A stretch of 14,674 nt of DNA from Planctomycetota bacterium (GTDB lineage: Bacteria > Planctomycetota > Phycisphaerae > Sedimentisphaerales > Anaerohalosphaeraceae). The stretch covers positions 1-14,674 of the forward strand of contig QNBS01000018.1 in the NCBI GenBank assembly GCA_003644175.1, given 5' to 3'. Made by a program: the position numbers and the translations under genes. Under the pieces are notes generated by a model, which was given only the letters and a program-made list of their open reading frames with translations, was not told where the DNA came from and did not search any database. Below, piece by piece: positions 8,148 to 14,674 of the stretch (positions are counted from its first letter, which is position 1; every line of letters starts with the position of its first letter).

Positions 8148-8202
8148 GCCCGGTTGGCAGGACGAATCAGGGAGTTATTTTTGTAATTCTAAGGAGAAAG
8201 TC

Positions 8203-9096
8203 ATGGCTAATGTGATTTTACAGACGAATATTGCGGATGTGCCGGCAAGGCACGGCAAGGTGCGGGACATATACGATCTGGGCGATAAGCTGCTTATCGT
8301 AGCGTCGGACCGGCTCAGCGCATTTGATGTGATCATGAAGACGGGTATTCCCTGCAAGGGGATGGTGCTGACAAAGATATCGCGGTTCTGGTTCGATTTC
8401 TTAGGCGATACGGTCGAAAGCCACCTGATTTCCGACGATGTGGCCGATTTTCCGCCGCCGTTTTGCGACCATGCCGATCAATTGGCACACCGCAGCATGT
8501 TGGTAAAGAAAACCAAAGTGCTGCCCGTTGAGTGTGTGATTCGGGGATATCTGGCCGGTTCCGGCTGGAAGGAATACCAGCAGACCCAGAGCGTCTGCGG
8601 CGTGAAGCTGCCCGCCGGCCTCAAGCAGTGCGACAAGCTCCCGGAACTGATCTTTACGCCCGCCACCAAGGCCGAGCACGGCGAGCATGACGAGAATATC
8701 GACTTTGCCGGTTGTGTGAGCGCCATCGGCGCAGAAGCCGCCGAGTATGTGCGCAACAAGAGCAAAGAGGTCTTCAATATGGCAAGCGCCCATGCCGAAT
8801 CGAAGGGGATAATCTTAGCCGATACGAAATTCGAGTGGGGCGTCCTTGACGACCGCATCATCCTGATCGACGAGGTGCTGACGCTGGATTCGTCGCGGTT
8901 CTGGCCCGCCGACAAGTACGAGCCGGGTCGCGACCAGGAAAGCTACGACAAGCAATTCGTTCGCAATTACCTCGAAGAGATCAACTTTGACAAGTCCGGC
9001 CCGGGCGTCGAGCTGCCCGCCGACATTACCGAGAAGACTTCGGCTAAATATATCGAGGCATACGAGAAGCTAACGGGCAGGAAGTTCGAAGTATAG
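8203..9096 (+). CDS. purC: phosphoribosylaminoimidazole-succinocarboxamide synthase (SAICAR synthase)
   Basis: A 297-residue cytosolic enzyme of de novo purine synthesis. It joins CAIR and aspartate with ATP hydrolysis to form SAICAR. Family motifs are intact: HGKVRDIYDLG (17-27), ASDRLSAFDV (34-43), the PVECVIRGYLAGSGWKEY signature (108-125), FTPATKAEHGEHDENI (151-166), DTKFEWGV (207-214) and LIDEVLTLDSSRFW (222-234). The length matches the longer (~295-residue) SAICAR synthase group rather than the ~237-residue Escherichia coli type. The ATG at 8203 is chosen because AAGGAGA (8191-8197) lies six bases upstream and the promoter lies just before. The gene stands alone; no other purine gene is in the window. 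Confidence 0.97.
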   Translation: MANVILQTNIADVPARHGKVRDIYDLGDKLLIVASDRLSAFDVIMKTGIPCKGMVLTKISRFWFDFLGDTVESHLISDDVADFPPPFCDHADQLAHRSMLVKKTKVLPVECVIRGYLAGSGWKEYQQTQSVCGVKLPAGLKQCDKLPELIFTPATKAEHGEHDENIDFAGCVSAIGAEAAEYVRNKSKEVFNMASAHAESKGIILADTKFEWGVLDDRIILIDEVLTLDSSRFWPADKYEPGRDQESYDKQFVRNYLEEINFDKSGPGVELPADITEKTSAKYIEAYEKLTGRKFEV

Positions 9097-9113
9097 GCAT
9101 CGTGTTTATGTCC

Positions 9114-9131
9114 GGGCCGGCGGCCCATTTT
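9114..9131 (+). terminator. probable terminator of purC
   Basis: A GGGCC-GGC-GGCCC hairpin (9114-9126) is followed by ATTTT. It lies 18 bp after the purC stop, between two convergent genes. The stem is short but entirely G/C. Confidence 0.5.
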
Positions 9132-9162
9132 GACAGGCTCTCTTCCCGCATCCGGGCAAGGT

Positions 9163-9357
9163 CTACAGGTTCCAGGCCTTGGCAAACATTTCGAAACTGC
9201 GATCGTAACTCTTTTCAGCCTCGGGCGGGAAGCAGCAGCCCGGGAGTTGCCTGCTTGCCAGATGATAGCTGATGCAGTCGCAGCACACACCTCTCCTGCC
9301 GCAGCTTGTATAGGTACAGGTACAGTTTTTCAGGTTTTTATCTTGCTTGCATTCCAT
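9163..9357 (-). CDS. small Cys-rich protein, DUF6485 type
   Basis: A 64-residue protein on the minus strand, convergent with purC. It has nine cysteines at residues 3, 12, 14, 19, 25, 26, 28, 41 and 42, arranged as C-x8-C-x-C-x4-C-x5-CC-x-C-x12-CC. The RQLPGCCFPPEAEKSYDRSF block (36-55) is, from memory, the hallmark of the DUF6485 family of short bacterial proteins. The Cys pattern suggests a bound metal or Fe-S cluster; that is inference. The start at 9357 (ATG GAA TGC) is preferred over an in-frame TTG two codons earlier because GGAGA lies seven bases before the ATG. No signal peptide or membrane segment is seen. Function is unknown. Confidence 0.8.
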   Translation of the reverse strand: MECKQDKNLKNCTCTYTSCGRRGVCCDCISYHLASRQLPGCCFPPEAEKSYDRSFEMFAKAWNL

Positions 9358-9650
9358 CGTCAATTCTCCGAAAAAAACAATCTGTCGTTGCTATCCCATA
9401 CATAACAAAATTCACCGGGTAGAATCAACAAAAAAACGTTGAAATTTCGGTTTTCACCGTTCGCCGGTGTCCGTATAATAGGCCTGACTTCCGAGTTGTG
9501 TTGTAAATCGGTTGTAAGTCCTTTATTATCAAGGGATGTATTGCGGAATTGGGTGTCCCGATGTTAAAATGGGGCTATGTTTGTACGAAAAAAGAAGAAC
9601 CAGTACATTTTGACTGTTCGGATTTGGGGCTTGCGGCTCATTTTTTCCTT
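9358..9650. other. non-coding gap between the DUF6485-type gene and the CBS gene
   Basis: No convincing gene lies here. A lone perfect -10 hexamer TATAAT (+ strand, 9474-9479) follows a CACCG/CGGTG dyad (9455-9459/9465-9469). No good -35 stands at the right distance (TTTCAC at 9452-9457 is the best). On the minus strand, TTGATT with TTATGT at about 17 bp spacing (roughly 9404-9432) could serve the DUF6485-type gene. Both are weak proposals. The rest shows no structure I can support. Confidence 0.35.
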
Positions 9651-9678
9651 TTGACTCCTCGCAATGCCTCTGTACAAT
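9651..9678 (+). promoter_or_regulatory. promoter of the CBS-domain gene
   Basis: TTGACT (9651-9656) and TACAAT (9673-9678) are spaced 16 bp. The leader to the ATG at 9780 would be about 95 nt. A second TTGACA at 9740-9745 has no usable -10 box. Confidence 0.6.
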
Positions 9679-9779
9679 AACACTCAGGTCCGCTCAATAA
9701 TTCCGACGAGACTAAGCAACATTAAACTGAAATGGCAGGTTGACAACGCTTAGCTGTGTGAAAATGAAAAGGGAAAAGG

Positions 9780-10187
9780 ATGCTCAAAGCTAAAGACATC
9801 ATGCAATCCAGTCTCATAACCGTCAAAGAGGACACCACCGTTATTGAGGCCATCAACATTCTGGGACAAAACAAGATCACCGGGCTGCCCGTGGTCGATG
9901 ACGATATGAATCTTCTGGGTCTTGTCTCGGAAAAGGATGTCTTGAGCATTGCTTACCGTGTCCTGGCCGGTTTAGTCGGCGATACAATGGATGCAAAAAA
10001 AATCGGTGATATTATGACTAAAGATGTTGTTTCATTTCGCCTGGACGACAACCTCGCCGATATATGTCAGTGCTTTATGAACAACCCTTTCAGACGCGTC
10101 CCTGTACTCCGTAACGGAAAGCTTTTCGGGATCATCAGCAGAAAAGACATCATTGCCCACGCCTTTGCAGCACTCGGCAATGAATAA
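9780..10187 (+). CDS. tandem CBS-domain protein
   Basis: A 135-residue protein consisting of two CBS domains, about residues 6-62 and 77-131, forming one Bateman module. Each begins with the characteristic I-M-T/Q-S/K-D pattern (KDIMQSSLITV, GDIMTKDVVSF). Each ends with G(L/I)(V/I)S.KD (LGLVSEKDVL, FGIISRKDII). Such stand-alone proteins bind adenine nucleotides or related ligands and regulate partners. There is no catalytic or DNA-binding domain attached, and no partner gene is adjacent. The ATG has AAAGGGA (9768-9774) five bases upstream. The specific ligand and role cannot be read from the sequence. Confidence 0.92.
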   Translation: MLKAKDIMQSSLITVKEDTTVIEAINILGQNKITGLPVVDDDMNLLGLVSEKDVLSIAYRVLAGLVGDTMDAKKIGDIMTKDVVSFRLDDNLADICQCFMNNPFRRVPVLRNGKLFGIISRKDIIAHAFAALGNE

Positions 10188-10366
10188 AAGAAAGCGTCAG
10201 ATCAAGAACAGCGGAGCCGGTAGAGCAAACAGCATGGAAGTGAGACGTTTTCCCGCCGAAAATGAGTAACCATCGGGAGACTCTGTCGCGAATCAGGTGG
10301 TTGTTGGTTTTGTGGGGGTTGGTGTCGCGGGTTGGAGCGGCGGCTGAATAATATGGAGGCCTTGTG

Positions 10367-11401
10367 ATGGGTTGTCGGTTTTGGATTTGTTTGCGGGTTG
10401 TGATTGTAGGTGGATTGGCTGTAATCGCCGCGGGCGGGTGCGGGTTTGGCGGCGGGCCTCGGCCTCGGAATGGGTATAGTCCGACGACCGGGGGAGTTCC
10501 TTTTCCCGATCCTGAGCGATTGGGCACTCATTCCTATGGGCCCGGCCTGGGGGAAGCCAGTGGGATTGTGTATACCAAAAGGGGAGGCAGTATCGATATA
10601 GACCATGTGCGAGGCGCCGCCGACATAGCCAGACATGCGTACGATCTTTCGCGTTCTGCGCTTCTTAAGGGCAAGAAGAAGTTTTCCGTCAGTCCGCCGT
10701 TTGAGTATTATTCCAATAAGGTTGAATTCAAGTATCCCGAAAACTGGGACACGCTCGGCGATGAGGAAAAGGAGCTGATTGCGACGGAGGTATCGCTGCA
10801 GGTGGGCCATACTGTCGGATACAACTCGACATTGTATCATGAAATGCTCACGTGGTTCGGCACGCGGTTTCTGCTTATCCCGGAGTTTTATTCGGCTTTT
10901 TCGTGGGATGATATCTATTCGAATCTCCTCGGGGCGACGCTTGCAATGAAAGCGGTCCAGGACCCGAACGAGAACTATAATCAGGCAATGACAAGGCTGC
11001 TGGCCGAGGAAATGAAGACCCTGGGTGCGCTGCCCAGAGCCGAGGCGATAAGAGTTACAAACTCCGTCAAAGGCAAATGGTTCAAGGGGGGACCGGTTTT
11101 CCCAGGCATATTAAGAAGAAACGTGGACGCCGGTCTTGATGACGGTTATGTAAGTCCCGCATTAATACCGGGCGTCTCCGATGCCGAGCCGATCGATTAT
11201 GCGGTCCCTGCCCTTGATTCCCTGGAGAAATACGGCATTGAAATGGTATATACAATCAGTTCCGGGCATGGCGCCGACAGGAAGATGCGCAAGATTACAG
11301 GAACCAAAGGGCCGCTCGAACCGCGCAGGCATTTTGCAGCGATTATGGAATATGTCAAAAAAGAAGCGGTGGAAAAATACGGGTTTGATATCGGCCGGTA
11401 G
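10367..11401 (+). CDS. DUF4056-type lipoprotein (copy 1)
   Basis: A 344-residue predicted secreted lipoprotein. The N-terminus is a hydrophobic signal (about 9-22) ending AAGGC, with Cys25 as the likely lipidated residue, though the lipobox is not ideal. The body matches, from memory, DUF4056. Landmarks are GIVYTKRGGSIDIDHVRGAAD (66-86; DIDHVR at 77-82), YHEMLTWFG (157-165), SAFSWDDIYSNLLG (176-189), AMTRLLAEEMKTLG (207-220) and KGKWFKGG (235-242). A GTG one codon earlier also fits the frame; ATG 10367 is chosen because GGAGG (10355-10359) then stands seven bases away. It is convergent with, and clearly homologous to, the gene at 11443-12504. The invariant His-Val-Arg and His-Glu motifs could be a metal site, which is inference. 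Function is unknown. The 179-bp gap before it is G/T-rich with no clear promoter. Confidence 0.8.
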   Translation: MGCRFWICLRVVIVGGLAVIAAGGCGFGGGPRPRNGYSPTTGGVPFPDPERLGTHSYGPGLGEASGIVYTKRGGSIDIDHVRGAADIARHAYDLSRSALLKGKKKFSVSPPFEYYSNKVEFKYPENWDTLGDEEKELIATEVSLQVGHTVGYNSTLYHEMLTWFGTRFLLIPEFYSAFSWDDIYSNLLGATLAMKAVQDPNENYNQAMTRLLAEEMKTLGALPRAEAIRVTNSVKGKWFKGGPVFPGILRRNVDAGLDDGYVSPALIPGVSDAEPIDYAVPALDSLEKYGIEMVYTISSGHGADRKMRKITGTKGPLEPRRHFAAIMEYVKKEAVEKYGFDIGR

Positions 11402-11511
11402 TCAGATACTGTCTTGTGCGGCAATGTTCCTGTTTGTTTTTGTTATAAAGTGGGCACGTCCACATCGGGGCCGTATTTTTCTACTGCTTCCTTTTTTATG
11501 TGTTCCATAAT
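11342..11511. repeat. imperfect inverted repeat formed by the 3' ends of the two convergent lipoprotein genes
   Basis: The left arm (11342-11382) and right arm (11471-11511) are reverse complements at 34 of 41 positions, separated by 88 bp. Both encode the same C-terminal block, IME(Y/H)(V/I)KKEAVEKYG. The repeat is explained by paralogy plus opposite orientation, but read-through RNA from either side could fold back on it. Confidence 0.8.
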
Positions 11512-12504
11512 GAGTGGAAAATGAATGGCCGGTGTAATCCGATTGGCGGGGTTGTGCTTGCCGGTTGTTGCGAGTATCTCGTTCTTTTGCCATTCCTTAG
11601 GCTCAATTTGCAGTTTCATCGAGAATCCGTAATCGGCAAGAAAATCCAGATTGGGCGCCGGACAGGGCTCAGGCTGTGAATTCGGGTCCATCAGGGGAAC
11701 AAGCCATGGCGTAATGAAGCCGTCATCGGCGCCTGTGTCAAAGTTTCTTTTGATCACTCTTGCAAAGAAATATGATCCGCCCTTGTACCATTTGCCTTTT
11801 GTTTTTCGCACCGCCCGTCTGGCGACAGCGGCCGGCCGGACACCCAGTCTTTCGAGTTCTTCGTCAAGCACTTTGGTCATGGCGTCTTCAAAACTGCGTT
11901 CGGTATCGCGCAGCGCAAAGGTGGCAAGGCGGGTCCCGAGAAGATCGGAGTAGGGGTCTTCACATGAAAACGCAGAGATATGTTCCGAGAAAAACATCGT
12001 GGACGTGTATCCGAACCATGTCACCATTTCATGCCAGATCAACGTCGTATGTCCCAGGTACTGACCAAGCCTGATCGAAATGTCTGTGATAATTTCTTCC
12101 CTGCGGTCTTCGCCGACCCTGTCCCAGCATTCCGGGAATCTGATTGTAACAAAATACCTGGCCGGCTCTATCACCTCGAACGAAAAGTCGGTTTCGTTTT
12201 TATCGAGATTCTCGTGTACGACGCCCGCAATATACGCGGTGCGATCCGCAGCTTCGCGCACATGTCCGATGTCAAGGAATCCTCCCCTGCTGGTATATAC
12301 GAGACCGTTTTTTTCGCCCCTTCGCTTACTGCATTGGTGTTTGCCCAGGCGGTCATGTTCGAGAAAACGTATTCCCGTCAGCGAACCAAAGTACATCCCC
12401 CGTCTCATGCGGGGCCCGGAACTCCTGCCACAGCCCGCCGCCAAGGCTAAACATATCGCCAACAAGGCCGCCAAGCCAGGCTTCGCCGCAAATCTCCCTT
12501 CCAT
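11443..12504 (-). CDS. DUF4056-type lipoprotein (copy 2)
   Basis: A 353-residue predicted lipoprotein with a good lipobox, LAAGC, at residues 21-25 after a hydrophobic signal. It aligns along its whole length with the convergent gene 10367-11401. Shared blocks are GLVYTSRGG (67-75), DIGHVREAAD (78-87), WHEMVTWFG (157-165), SAFSCEDPYSDLLG (177-190), AMTKVLDEELERLG (208-221), KGKWYKGG (236-243) and the final EHIKKEAVEKYG. By eye roughly four residues in ten are identical, so these are diverged paralogues rather than a recent copy. The ATG at 12504 has AAAGGT about eight bases upstream. It has its own strong promoter (12596-12624). Like copy 1 it is assigned to DUF4056 from memory; role unknown, location probably the outer face of a membrane. 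Confidence 0.82.
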   Translation of the reverse strand: MEGRFAAKPGLAALLAICLALAAGCGRSSGPRMRRGMYFGSLTGIRFLEHDRLGKHQCSKRRGEKNGLVYTSRGGFLDIGHVREAADRTAYIAGVVHENLDKNETDFSFEVIEPARYFVTIRFPECWDRVGEDRREEIITDISIRLGQYLGHTTLIWHEMVTWFGYTSTMFFSEHISAFSCEDPYSDLLGTRLATFALRDTERSFEDAMTKVLDEELERLGVRPAAVARRAVRKTKGKWYKGGSYFFARVIKRNFDTGADDGFITPWLVPLMDPNSQPEPCPAPNLDFLADYGFSMKLQIEPKEWQKNEILATTGKHNPANRITPAIHFPLIMEHIKKEAVEKYGPDVDVPTL

Positions 12505-12900
12505 ATCGATATACCTTTAGTCTTTTTGCCGGTTGCTGAGATTATGCCCTCCCTGGGGAAAAACGCCTAATGCACACCTCCTGAAGTGTACCGACATTGT
12601 AACACATCGGCCTTGAAAAGTCAAGGATTCAGGGATTAATCAGGTTGATTGGGAGCAGGCCGGGCGCCTTTGCCGACAATGGCCGCCGGCTCGCCCGGCC
12701 GACTGCGCCCAGGCCCGATAAGTTCGGCGCGCACAAGGACCAATCCGTTACTTGCAGCCCTTCTTAAAACCTCACCACCCCACACACACTTTAGCTCTCA
12801 AGATACACGCCGTCTTTGATAAGCGCATCTCTTAAATTACGGTACGGCAAATCGTTTGAGCAGATGCTCAACTCCGGGGTTTTCCGGATGTAACCATGGA
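12505..12900. other. intergenic gap between the broken kinase and lipoprotein copy 2
   Basis: This 396-bp gap holds the lipoprotein promoter (12596-12624) and its dyad (12611-12626). On the minus strand it also has a full AGGAGG (12582-12577) that precedes no normal start codon. A G/C-rich dyad, GCCGG/CCGGC (12685-12689/12695-12699), lies upstream of the promoter without a T-run. The stretch 12700-12900 shows nothing I can support: the frame open there on the minus strand merely runs on from a shadow of the kinase gene. Confidence 0.4.
12596..12624 (-). promoter_or_regulatory. promoter of lipoprotein copy 2, with an overlapping dyad
   Basis: On the minus strand, TTGACT (12624-12619) and TACAAT (12601-12596) are spaced 17 bp, close to consensus. 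A perfect dyad CCTTGA-AAAG-TCAAGG (12611-12626) covers the -35 box, which makes it a candidate operator. The leader to the ATG at 12504 would be about 85 nt. Confidence 0.65.
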
Positions 12901-14392
12901 TCAACCGGGCGGCAGTTCGAGACTGATAGTGAAGACGCCGTGCTGCTCTGAGCGGGCTTTGACAGTTATGCCCAATGCCTTTGCGAGCTTTTGGACCACG
13001 GCCAGGCCGATGCCGAAATGCTCTCCCGTCCCGGTGCGCGATTCGTCGCGCCGCCAGAAGGAGTCGAACACCTGCTCGACATCTACTGCTGCAAGCTGAC
13101 TGCTGCAAGCTGACATCCGGAATTCGATATCGACAGAACAAGCATATCTTCGGTTCTCTGCGCCTCAACCCATATCCTGCCGCCGGCGTCGGAGTATTCG
13201 GCGGCATTGTCCAGGATGTTTGAAATAATCATGCCGAGATGGTCTCTGTCGGATATGCAGGCGATGTCGTCGTCAGCGAGGTTGTCAAAGGTCAGATTCT
13301 TGTCGTGCGCCTTGTCGGCAAAGCTCAGCCACCGGTCTTCGATCAGTCGCCTAAGGCCGATACGTTCACTTCGAGCGGAAAGCTCACCCGAATCGAATCT
13401 GGCTAACGACAGCAGAGTGTCAATCATTCTATGCATAGTCCGGACGATTATGAGGCAGTCATGCAGCGAGTGGCGGTATTCGGCGGGTTGGCGCCTGCGC
13501 AAAAGGCTGACCTCGATAACGGATTGAATGCCGGCCAACGGCGTACGCAGTTCATGGGCGATATCCGCATTGAATTGTCGCCGGCGATCAAAAGCCGACT
13601 TAAGCCGCCCCAGGAGATCGTTCAGGCACGCACATATTGGACGCAGTTCTTCAGGATACTCCTGTCCGGAGAATCGCCTGTCCAGGTTGTCTTCATGGAC
13701 CGACTCAATACCCCTTGCAAGGCTGCGAACAGGACTCAAGCCGGTGCCGGTCACTATCAGGCCCAGGCCCGTTGACAGAATCACTACGACCGCCGAAGAA
13801 CCCAACAGCAGCCATCTCATAAAGAACAGGAAATGATGCAGGTCGCCTGTATCTCCGGCGACAACCAGCGTCAGAGCCTTCGGTTGGGCTTGTTCCTGAT
13901 GGCCCTGTTCGGTTCTTGGATTGAATCTTAACTGCACCAGACGCCCGCGCTTGCCGTCCGGGAGTGTGCATGCAAGATACGCAGGCGTCGTTTGCGCCCC
14001 GTCCAATTGGGGCAGGTCTCTGGACCCAAGAGACGGCGAGCGGACAGTTAAACTCCTGCCATGATCCCAAAACTGGTAATAAGCTCCGCCGTTTAAGTTG
14101 TTGAACTCTCCGGTCATGCCAACTTCAATATCCAGCTCCAACGTTCGCTCCGTTGGCGGGCGGTTTTCGCCGTCGCCGGCTTCGGCGTCATGGTCGCCTT
14201 CGGCTTCTTCCTTGAAATTCTCCTCCTCAATAACCGCCGAAAGCATCCGGGCGGTAGTCAGCAGGGATCTGTCGAATTGACCGATCAGATGACGCCGGGT
14301 AATTGCATACACCGATATGCAGAGCACACCCAACAGCACAGCCGTGCCGGTAAAACCCCTATGAGCAATCGCGTTCGGAGAGAAACGATCAT
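12901..14392 (-). pseudogene. sensor histidine kinase (CusS-like), broken by two frame lesions
   Basis: Reading three frames in turn gives one complete kinase. The start, ATG 14392, overlaps the response regulator stop as ATGA and reads MIVSLRTRLLIGV, a typical kinase N-terminus. It then needs +1 nt near 14352-14359 to continue as TGTAVLLGVLCISVYA. A second shift comes from the 14-bp duplication at 13085-13114. Removing it joins SISNSGCQLAA to VDVEQVFDSFWRRDES. The repaired protein is 492 residues: TM1 about 9-32, an extracytoplasmic sensor with an acidic stretch (57-77), TM2 about 192-216, HAMP about 217-270, HisKA with His280 in IAHELRTPL, N-box NILDNA (392-397), a degenerate G1 (SNSG) and G2 FGIGLAVV (455-462). 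As written, translation from the 14392 start would leave frame before TM1 ends, and the ATPase lid would be lost. Real decay, reversible slippage or sequence error are all possible. Confidence 0.85.
13085..13114. repeat. 14-bp perfect tandem duplication inside the kinase gene
   Basis: ACTGCTGCAAGCTG occurs twice head to tail (13085-13098 and 13099-13112), and the next two bases (AC) continue the period. Fourteen is not a multiple of three, so the extra copy shifts the frame. On the minus strand it produces VSLQQ followed by TAG at 13085-13083. Confidence 0.95.
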
Positions 14393-14674
14393 GGCCGCAC
14401 CCCCAACAGATAACCTCGCCCGCGCATGGTGTGAAGCAGCGAAGGCAAACCTTCGCTTTGCAGTTTCTTCCTGATGTAGCCGATATACACGTCAACCACA
14501 TTGCTTGCCGCCGATGAATTGAATTCATAGAGGTGCTCCCAGATATCCGTCCTGGAAACGATCTCTCCGGCGCGGACGGCAAGGTATTCCAGCAGCCCAT
14601 ATTCGCGGGCGGTACGCGCAATCAGGCGGTCGCCACGATAGAGCTGATGCGTATTCAAATCGATACGCACATCC
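14389..14674 (-). CDS. OmpR/CusR-type response regulator, C-terminal part (gene starts right of the window)
   Basis: The last 94 residues of a response regulator are visible and the frame stays open to the window edge. They form the OmpR/PhoB winged-helix DNA-binding domain: LTHQL-type beta strands (LNTHQLYRGDRLI), LLEYLAVRAGEIVSRTDIW, the recognition helix SNVVDVYIGYIRKKL and the wing LLHTMRGRGYLLGVRP. The wording resembles the heavy-metal-response (CusR-like) branch. The stop (14391-14389) overlaps the kinase ATG (14392-14390), so the two are one operon with coupled translation. The receiver domain and its phospho-Asp lie outside the window. The metal-sensing role is inference from similarity alone. 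Confidence 0.88.
   Translation of the reverse strand, partial: DVRIDLNTHQLYRGDRLIARTAREYGLLEYLAVRAGEIVSRTDIWEHLYEFNSSAASNVVDVYIGYIRKKLQSEGLPSLLHTMRGRGYLLGVRP

Noticed and set aside
8119..8202. Extension of purC upstream to an in-frame TTG
   Set aside because: The TTG lies inside a perfect TTGACA -35 box, and a good Shine-Dalgarno with ATG follows at 8203.
9500..9517. Direct repeat GTTGTAA-N4-GTTGTAA, with the 11-bp period of PhoB-type boxes
   Set aside because: A single 7-bp repeat at one given spacing is expected about once by chance in this window, and no good -10 lies at the right distance.
9536..9613. 25-codon frame with three Cys upstream of the CBS gene
   Set aside because: It has no family match and only a weak ribosome site. 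It is too short to separate from chance.
10296..10336. G/T-rich leader before lipoprotein copy 1 that could form a two-layer G-quadruplex
   Set aside because: Runs of only two G are common, and the same composition continues into the coding region, so there is no specific signal.
12791..13207. Open 138-codon frame on the minus strand across the end of the kinase gene
   Set aside because: It overlaps the kinase C-terminal domain in another frame and has no recognisable motif. The kinase reading, with G2 box and natural end, is clearly the real one.

Overview
The window looks like chromosomal DNA from a Planctomycetota bacterium, probably of the class Phycisphaerae. Four things suggest this: the C-terminus of an HzsA-related protein of planctomycete type at the left edge, a sigma factor with a membrane segment and a large extra C-terminal domain, two DUF4056-type lipoproteins, and a DUF6485-type Cys-rich protein. 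The placement rests on remembered family distributions, not on a search. Genes are on both strands and mostly have their own well-formed sigma70-type promoters (-35/-10 spaced 16-17 bp).

Left part (1-5691, + strand). The window opens inside an HzsA-related gene. A strong promoter then drives a complete typA/bipA ribosome-associated GTPase gene. A 531-bp gap follows with several strong inverted repeats, then a compact three-gene operon: a YtrA-type GntR repressor, an ABC ATPase that overlaps it by ATGA, and a 12-TM permease. A perfect 10-bp-arm palindrome overlaps the operon's -10 box and is the likely autorepression site.

Middle part (5692-10187). A REP-like structured intergenic repeat precedes a 661-aa protein made of an ECF-like sigma factor, one predicted membrane span and a ~390-residue C-terminal region. 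This looks like a one-piece membrane-tethered sigma factor. After it come purC (SAICAR synthase, with a near-consensus promoter), a convergent small Cys-rich DUF6485-type gene, and a two-CBS-domain protein.

Right part (10188-14674). Two homologous DUF4056-type lipoprotein genes face each other tail to tail with 41 bp between them; their homologous 3' ends form a 41-bp imperfect inverted repeat. The right edge holds a two-component system on the minus strand: the C-terminal part of an OmpR/CusR-type response regulator and a sensor histidine kinase broken by two lesions. One is a 14-bp tandem duplication in the ATPase domain. The other is an apparent 1-nt loss in a G4T4 tract near the N-terminus. 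Repairing both restores a 492-residue kinase.

No rRNA, tRNA, CRISPR array or intact insertion sequence was seen. The most unusual items are the tethered sigma factor, the duplication-disrupted kinase, the inverted lipoprotein pair, and the two structured intergenic segments.
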